Shown here: piece after piece, positions 59,501-64,000 of the stretch
Position numbering within the stretch: position 1 is the stretch's first letter
Layout of the letters: the number at the start of each line of letters is the position of its first letter
Source of the DNA: Acidovorax soli
Lineage (GTDB): Bacteria > Pseudomonadota > Gammaproteobacteria > Burkholderiales > Burkholderiaceae_C
Reading direction: 5' to 3'
Assembly (NCBI RefSeq): GCF_014207955.1
Contig: NZ_JACHLK010000011.1
Span: 162,849 to 226,848 of the forward strand
Length of the DNA stretch: 64,000 nucleotides
Translations under genes and position numbers: made by a program
The notes under the pieces: model-generated
What the model was told of the DNA's origin: nothing
What the model saw: the letters and a program-made list of their open reading frames with translations, nothing else
Databases searched by the model: none

Positions 59501-62500
59501 TGCCAGTGCACCTCGTACTGAGGGGCGGCATGGCTCCCCCACCGGCGCTGCAGCGTCCCAGCCCGTGCCCGTCATGGAGATGCAGCGCGACGGCACCCTG
59601 ATGGTCAAGGGCGATTCCGTTCAGTTGGAGGAGCGCCTGCGGGCCGGCGGTGTAGACCGCGTGCTGCGGCGCGAAGGCGGCGTGCTCGTCGGGCTCGATC
59701 AGGTGGGCAAGGCACGGCAATTGTTCAGCAACCCGCAGTCCACACAAGATCGAAGCAGAGCTGCGCCCCCAACGTCTGCAGTGGCGCGGAGGGAGGTCGC
59801 AACAAGCCAAAGTGACTTCGTTGCAGAAAACCATAGCAACGGCTACAGTGATAACGATGGACGCGTTCAAGAACCCACCCAACCTGATGATGGCCGAGGA
59901 TCCACGACTGGTCGCTCCCGGGCTACCGCCCTGGACTCTGTGCGGGGGCCTGGTAATGCCGTACCGCCTAGAACCGCCTCTCTCGTGGGAGTCGGAATCG
60001 CCGAGCGAATCGAACGCGCCGGCAGCCAATCCCTCCTCGGTGAGCAAGTAGACAGCCCGCAACGCCTGGCCGAACTGGCCCAGGTGTATCGCGATCCTCG
60101 GTTCGAGACGTTCCGAGTTTTCTTTATTAAAGATGGCCAGGTGGTGCATGCCACCGGTGTCAGTGCGCGGCTGCCAGGCGAGACACCAATGGTACCGGCC
60201 GGAATGACGTTTTCGGAGTACATCAAAGAGTTCCGCGACAACATGCAACGCACGGGGGCAGATGGCTACTACGTGCTGCACAACCACCCGTCAGGTAACC
60301 CGCGCCCCAGCCCAGAAGATCTGAATGCGACAGCGGATCTGGAGGCGCATGTGCCAGGAATGCTGGCCCACGTGGTCATCAACAGCAACAAATACGCTGT
60401 TATCGAACCGACCAGCGCTGGCGCTTCGCCGGACTCCATGGTGCGATTCAGATACTTCGGCGAGGACAGGTTGCTCAAGGCCAGCAAGCCCATGGCGGTA
60501 TTGGGCGAAAGGATCGCAGGATCGGACGACTTGGCCATCGTGGGCAAGTCCATGCAGCGGCCAGGCTGGATCACGCTCATCGGCACCGGCGCGGATGGCA
60601 AGGTGCGCGCAATCTCCGAGGCCCCAGCCAGCATCCTCACGCGCAACTATCCCTACCTGGCAGCCACCGTGCGCCGCTTCATGCGCCAATCAGGCTCGGG
60701 CAGCGTTTTCGCGGTAGGCGACGCGGGCGACATAGGGTCCAAGCCTGTGCGCGATGCACTGGCTGCGGGCATCCTTCGTGATGCGCTGCCCGATGCCGGA
60801 CGCACGCTGCACCAGCAGGGCGTGCATACGGGCGGCACAGGCTTCTCGCTGACCCGCGGGCGCAGGGTTGCAGAGGGCGGTCCAGCACCGACCTCCTCAA
60901 GTGCGGCGGACATGGAGACGCAGCGCGACGGCACGCTGATGGTCCGCGGCGACTCCGTACAGCTGCAAGAGCGCCTGCGCCAAGGCGGCGTGGAGCGCGT
61001 GCTGCGGCGCGAGGGCGGCGTGCTCGTCGGGCTTGACCAGGTGCGCAAGGCGCGGCAGTTGCTGCAGCAGCAGCCACCACGCGCTCCAGCCTCGGCGGAC
61101 TACTCTCTGCCCTCCCCCCTGTCGGAGCAGCAGTTCAGCCGCAACGCACCGGATCAGAACCTCAGCAGGGCCAGGGCCCTGCCCTCTAAGCCCGCCACCG
61201 TTCAATCGGTGCGCGCCGCAGTTGCCAAACTCACCAACAGCATGGGCCTGCTGGCAGAGGGTCGCGGCCGTGTGGTGGTGGCCACCTCGGCCGACATCCA
61301 GGCGCACTGGGAGCCCCTGGTCGGCGAGGTGGACATGGCCTCGCAGGACACAGGTCTGGTCCAGGGCTTTTACGACCCCAACACCAATACCGTCTTCCTC
61401 ATCGCCGACCACATCGAAGCTGGCCAGGAGATGGCCGTGGCCGCGCACGAGCTGGTGCACAAGCATGGCAAGGCGGTGCTGGGCGAAGCAAGGTGGAGGC
61501 AACTGCACGGGGTGATCGGCAGTTGGGCAAACAGGCCCGAGGGGAGCCTGGAGCGGCGGGTCTACGACGAGGCCGCAGCGCGCGTACAGGCTTCGCGGCC
61601 AGACAACGCAGATGCTGCTGCCTACAGCAGTGAAGAACTGTTTCCCTATGCCGTGCAGGTGGCGATGGAGCTGGGCGTGCAGCCTACGGCGCTGATGCCG
61701 AACAACTCGGTGCAGGGCTGGCTGGCGCGGGTGCGGGCAGCATTGCGATCGGTTTTCGAGAAACTGACCGGGCAACCCGGCCTGTTCGACAGCCAGGACT
61801 TGGTGAATCTGGCATGGGGCATAGCGCAGCGGGAGAACCCCGAGCATGCTCGCGAGTTGGATGCGATCTGGACGGAAGTGCCCGGAGACGTCCAGGCGGT
61901 AATCGACAGCGCCAGACAGCCCGGTCATGTGCCACAGAAGGCCGTGCTCGGCCATGCGTCGGATTGGCTTGTCGAGAATTTAGCGACGCACGGCCTGGAG
62001 ATTGCTGGCTTCCGCCACGTGATTGAAGGGTCTGCCGTTCGCCACATCATCAAGAACCACTACGACGAGAAATCCGCGCGGTACCGTGGACTGCTGCCGC
62101 TAAGCGACCAGGACTTGCTGCGGTTGCCGGACGTGATAGCTGCGCCCGACAAGGTGGTTTTGGGAACGACAAATCGCCTTGGCAAGCAGCAGATTGCCTA
62201 CATCAAGAATATGGGGGACGGTTCCGTGCTGTACCTCGACGAAATGCGCACCGGGAAAAAGGAGTTGGCAGCAGTCAGTGCCAAAAAGTTTCCCGCCACG
62301 ATGAATGTAGAGAAGGTCATCTCTACTCTGCATCCCAACGCTCAGAGCGATGGCGGGAAGAGTTTGATTGTACTGACCCCGCCGGACCACCACAACCTGG
62401 AGGATCCTCCAGTTCGACGTGGCAACTTATTGTTCAGCAGAACAGGTGTGCCCAGAGTACGCAAGGCCTCGACCTTCAGCGAAGCGCGGGAGGCGGCCAG

Positions 62501-64000
62501 GCAATTTCAGGGCAAACAGCTGACCAACGAGTCCACGGGTCTCAAGGCCGTGGTATCGCGCAATTCGCTCGACAAGATGCTCAGCGGCAAGGCGGTAGCC
62601 AAGTCCGAGACACCTGCTACGCATGCCATGGCCGTGGCCAATGCGGACAGCTTGTTTTCACAGGCAATTTTGGGTTGGAGCAAGCAAGACCGAAGTGGGG
62701 ATGTGAACATTCGCGCAGTTCACCGCTTCTTCGCACACATGCAGGTGAGTGGACGCTCAAAGCTGGTCAAGCTGACCGTCAAAGAAACAGGGCAGGAAGG
62801 ACGGGCCAACCCACTGTACACAGTGGAGGCGGTGGAACTCAATGAGCATGTCCCCAGCACCCAGTGGTTGGAGGCTGCAGCCCACGAGGACGGGCTGGAA
62901 TTGAACACAAAAGATCCTCAGCGGGGGGAGTGGGTTGGCGAGATAGCCGATCCACGAAAGATCGACCCTAGAACAACCCTCTATGGTGTGCAGCTCCCGG
63001 CTCGCGCCGTGAACCACGCCGCTGAGGACGTGTTCAGTTTAGCCCAGGAGATAGAGCGGCGCAATGCGCGTGGGGATGCTGCCGATGATGCGACGCCTCG
63101 GTTCAGCACACGCAGCAATGGCCAGGGTCCAGGCCTATCGCTTGAACAGGTGCAGCAACTTGTGCAGCAGGCTTTGTCGGGGCTCCGGAACCCGCCACCA
63201 GTCGATGTCGTGCTGCGGGCCGCTGACTTGGGGATAGTCGCGCCGGAAGGTGCAATGGGTGTATGGGCGGGGAATCGGCTTGCCATCGTCGTCGAGAATC
63301 ATCGGCAGGCCATACAGGTTCGAGAGACGGTTTTTCATGAGCTGTTCCATGCTGGGCTGAGCAACATTTTGCCCCGGCGTGATTATGTGCAAGCCATGCT
63401 CGATCTGGCAAAGCGCGACGCCAGGGTGCATCAGTACGCGGTGGACTGGAAGAAAGACGCTCCTGAAGCGGCGATGCAGTTACAGGCCCTGCGCGATGCC
63501 GGGTTCACCGGCAGCGAGCTGACAGCGCAGTACGAAGCCCTGGCCATCGAGGAAGGCTTGGCCGTGGTGGCCGAGGAACTGCGCGGGCGCATGCAGGCAG
63601 GCTTGCGTCTCGGAGAGCAGGTGAGAGTGCTTGCAGGTTGGCTGGCCAGCCTTGCAGACCGCATGGGCATGCACAGCCTGGCAGATGCCATCCGGGCGAT
63701 GACCTACAGCGAGGCCGAGCGCTTTGTGATCCGCGCCATCGACCACGCAGGGGCGGCAGGCGGCGAGATGAAGAACGTTGGCCGGGCACGGTTCAGCACC
63801 CGCAGCGCACAACCTCCGCAAGTCGGTGCTACGACTGTCTCAGCGCAGCCAACCGACTCCGAGCAGATGCGAATGCAGCGCGACGGCACGCTGATGGTCC
63901 AGGGCGACCCCGTACAGCTGCAGGAGCGCCTGCGCCAAGGTGGTGTGGACAGTGTGCTGCGGCGCGAGAGGGGCGTGCTCGTCGGGCTCGATCAGGTGGG
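56550..64000 (+). CDS. Giant polyvalent protein (partial, continues past right edge)
   Basis: The frame from 56550 is open to the window end: more than 2,483 residues, no stop. It starts MNLYQLASQEEAWG. Residues about 100-340 are Pro/Ala-rich; 400-680 are Ala/Gly-rich with a GTQEVIEDSGQMIGE motif; 680-880 are low complexity. Repeat units are at 879-929, 1009-1059, 1455-1505 and from 2440. Between them: a RadC/JAB-type domain (LHNHPSGNPRPSPEDL; His1244, His1246, Ser1253, Asp1256); an HELVH zincin motif (1633-1637); a candidate BECR nuclease (HIIKNHYDEK at 1832, then LPDVIAAPDKVV); an LPD3-like segment (about 2031-2100); and HELFH (2263-2267) followed by EEGLAVVAEEL. Such proteins are carried by phages and conjugative elements and injected with DNA. 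Domain names are by motif only. Confidence 0.82.
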   Translation, partial: MNLYQLASQEEAWGAYAPNDDLSPWTAWPADPPAPMPPGPVPLDAALDAAAREYGVNADVLRALGPGSSVDSIFDTAASLRSRLEAFGGDYAQALASYRQAEGGQGGNIALAPPAAALSPPPLADAQMPAPGPAPAREHSARPAGAAPRPRPPRAQAGTPAPGAPPLQAARQGPKAAPQADGSSPAAPDGRLGAADDPRSGLYRQAPAPQTAFMDEVKNQLASGAKTLARMLPGTGAAAHWVASQSEPAAGQAAPPSAGSVFERTALPAPDLPSRDLPLRPETRKAANNAWDAASPQDRQRMQALPGWQGQLARERAAQFAQADKGLLAESPTAALFDTRVEGRTRALIAKGEHPDFARRAAREGAAAGVAPGQEVKALGSTVQQAPRHAAKVPVPAMTPLSVAQDALSGALQIGTTAAKGGADIVRMATGDAVGKDFSDSMAARAQIIKDMVGSDRAKAQEHNFQVDWADPNVSAMEMLARNKGAVSDKLLPSAGSMLLPAGVATGAGKAATLGRTALALDRTALAARVASAQTAAGIGATAAQNAADVFTGLLDKGHSPEEAYTAAGISVPFSIIAGKLTGGGAETALARQAMRQGTDKAAKGDLASGAAGALKAGLRDGTQEVIEDSGQMIGEAIATDVAPTANEAAKRGLLAFTMGTAMGGGTHAAGATHTPRVQNQPTPPQVPSQQDAAANKTGPTTEGTAPAAEFARSAGTGSGTGNAAPAAGQASAPDMAAGPTGEPAPGATTWSDVAAAAKRARAEAEILRQAAALPEQNAAASTPDTTSRNTPSATPAMATTATAAATNTDIGIGSTSHPWQRVDTPPQEQASSDADQAGTSTQATAPDTAPATTQHGTARHTAASQVQPPTTAPIDAQVQALDSGMLVVGGDQATILAHLQAGGIRGAEPFAGVTLVPVDQAALAQQVLSRPLAAPAGKRADRGSQRASATATLTWSGTEAQLAPAATQAPTAGGSTADPNAVGASAPRTEGRHGSPTGAAASQPVPVMEMQRDGTLMVKGDSVQLEERLRAGGVDRVLRREGGVLVGLDQVGKARQLFSNPQSTQDRSRAAPPTSAVARREVATSQSDFVAENHSNGYSDNDGRVQEPTQPDDGRGSTTGRSRATALDSVRGPGNAVPPRTASLVGVGIAERIERAGSQSLLGEQVDSPQRLAELAQVYRDPRFETFRVFFIKDGQVVHATGVSARLPGETPMVPAGMTFSEYIKEFRDNMQRTGADGYYVLHNHPSGNPRPSPEDLNATADLEAHVPGMLAHVVINSNKYAVIEPTSAGASPDSMVRFRYFGEDRLLKASKPMAVLGERIAGSDDLAIVGKSMQRPGWITLIGTGADGKVRAISEAPASILTRNYPYLAATVRRFMRQSGSGSVFAVGDAGDIGSKPVRDALAAGILRDALPDAGRTLHQQGVHTGGTGFSLTRGRRVAEGGPAPTSSSAADMETQRDGTLMVRGDSVQLQERLRQGGVERVLRREGGVLVGLDQVRKARQLLQQQPPRAPASADYSLPSPLSEQQFSRNAPDQNLSRARALPSKPATVQSVRAAVAKLTNSMGLLAEGRGRVVVATSADIQAHWEPLVGEVDMASQDTGLVQGFYDPNTNTVFLIADHIEAGQEMAVAAHELVHKHGKAVLGEARWRQLHGVIGSWANRPEGSLERRVYDEAAARVQASRPDNADAAAYSSEELFPYAVQVAMELGVQPTALMPNNSVQGWLARVRAALRSVFEKLTGQPGLFDSQDLVNLAWGIAQRENPEHARELDAIWTEVPGDVQAVIDSARQPGHVPQKAVLGHASDWLVENLATHGLEIAGFRHVIEGSAVRHIIKNHYDEKSARYRGLLPLSDQDLLRLPDVIAAPDKVVLGTTNRLGKQQIAYIKNMGDGSVLYLDEMRTGKKELAAVSAKKFPATMNVEKVISTLHPNAQSDGGKSLIVLTPPDHHNLEDPPVRRGNLLFSRTGVPRVRKASTFSEAREAARQFQGKQLTNESTGLKAVVSRNSLDKMLSGKAVAKSETPATHAMAVANADSLFSQAILGWSKQDRSGDVNIRAVHRFFAHMQVSGRSKLVKLTVKETGQEGRANPLYTVEAVELNEHVPSTQWLEAAAHEDGLELNTKDPQRGEWVGEIADPRKIDPRTTLYGVQLPARAVNHAAEDVFSLAQEIERRNARGDAADDATPRFSTRSNGQGPGLSLEQVQQLVQQALSGLRNPPPVDVVLRAADLGIVAPEGAMGVWAGNRLAIVVENHRQAIQVRETVFHELFHAGLSNILPRRDYVQAMLDLAKRDARVHQYAVDWKKDAPEAAMQLQALRDAGFTGSELTAQYEALAIEEGLAVVAEELRGRMQAGLRLGEQVRVLAGWLASLADRMGMHSLADAIRAMTYSEAERFVIRAIDHAGAAGGEMKNVGRARFSTRSAQPPQVGATTVSAQPTDSEQMRMQRDGTLMVQGDPVQLQERLRQGGVDSVLRRERGVLVGLDQV
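59184..59336 (+). repeat. Shared coding repeat, giant protein unit 0 (divergent)
   Basis: Residues 879-929: SGMLVVGGDQATILAHLQAG, then VTLVPVDQAALAQQVL. Same strand-helix-strand-helix pattern but the most diverged copy. Confidence 0.6.
59574..59726 (+). repeat. Shared coding repeat, giant protein unit 1
   Basis: Residues 1009-1059: MQRDGTLMVKGDSVQLEERL, then VLRREGGVLVGLDQVGKARQ. Placed before the RadC/JAB-type domain. Confidence 0.88.
60912..61064 (+). repeat. Shared coding repeat, giant protein unit 2
   Basis: Residues 1455-1505: TQRDGTLMVRGDSVQLQERL, then VLRREGGVLVGLDQVRKARQ. Placed between the JAB-type domain and the first zincin motif; nearly identical to unit 1. Confidence 0.88.
63867..64000 (+). 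repeat. Shared coding repeat, giant protein unit 3 (cut by window edge)
   Basis: From residue 2440: MQRDGTLMVQGDPVQLQERL, then VLRRERGVLVGLDQV. Placed after the second zincin; more effector domains probably follow outside the window. Confidence 0.88.

Noticed and set aside
60200..60420. A genuine RadC gene
   Set aside because: Only the JAB catalytic segment is present, embedded in a very long frame, with no RadC N-terminal helical domain.
59184..64000. CRISPR-like interpretation of the regularly spaced repeats
   Set aside because: The repeats are protein-coding, about 150 bp long, more than 200 bp to nearly 3 kb apart, and conserved at amino-acid level.

Overview
The window is about 68% GC and fits a betaproteobacterium of the family Comamonadaceae (Acidovorax, Alicycliphilus or Comamonas type). 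Evidence is the gene content (Bug-type tripartite tricarboxylate receptors each paired with a LysR regulator, an aryl polyene cluster, a complete Wsp chemosensory operon), the codon use, and a GC-rich dispersed intergenic repeat present twice in opposite orientation. The assignment is inferred from content, not from a marker gene.

Layout. 1-8.1 kb (minus strand): a tightly overlapping operon for an aryl polyene lipid/pigment. It holds a ketosynthase-like protein, two acyltransferases, two acyl carrier proteins, a small membrane protein, an AMP-ligase fused to a dehydratase, a glycosyltransferase, a thioesterase, a LolA-like carrier and the start of an MMPL exporter that runs off the left edge. 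8.3-14.6 kb (minus): a phage virion module with two tail/fibre-type proteins, a nozzle-like protein, an adaptor, an N4-gp56-type major capsid protein and a scaffold-like protein. 14.8-18 kb (minus): a large virion/polyvalent-type protein with a variable, low-GC C-terminal putative toxin, followed by a low-GC candidate immunity gene. No terminase, portal or integrase is visible. 18.2-25.1 kb: membrane protein, RTX-type secreted protein, SHOCT protein, then LysR / M20 amidohydrolase / Bug receptor. 25.3-33.6 kb (plus): complete wspA-B-C-D-E-F-R operon, a chemosensory system controlling c-di-GMP synthesis. 33.7-47.4 kb: small metabolic and regulatory genes (VOC, methyltransferase, MarR-FUSC, FAD oxidoreductase, LysR/Bug/PLP lyase, DUF1428, two immunity-type proteins, hydrolase, LysR, quinone oxidoreductase). 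47.6-55.9 kb: two paralogous secreted RCC1-repeat proteins flanking three tandem paralogous membrane proteins, a Tat-exported dienelactone hydrolase and a frameshifted membrane protein. 55.9-56.3 kb: a decayed TonB-dependent receptor tail. 56.55 kb to the right edge (plus): one uninterrupted reading frame of more than 2,483 codons, a giant polyvalent protein.

The most unusual content is the pair of large proteins at 15385-18000 and 56550-64000. Both start MNL[F/Y]xLA, both carry an Ala/Gly-rich hydrophobic central region, and both contain copies of the same repeat of about 51-56 residues, which I do not recognise as a described domain. In the giant protein the repeats punctuate a RadC/JAB-type domain, two HExxH zincin motifs and a candidate BECR-fold nuclease; in the smaller one two repeats precede a toxin-like tip with a cognate candidate immunity gene. 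A palindrome, GCATATATGC, lies 72-129 bp upstream of both genes and of the scaffold gene. I read this as one family of modular phage-borne effectors with exchangeable cargo. That reading is inference from sequence pattern and has not been tested by any search.
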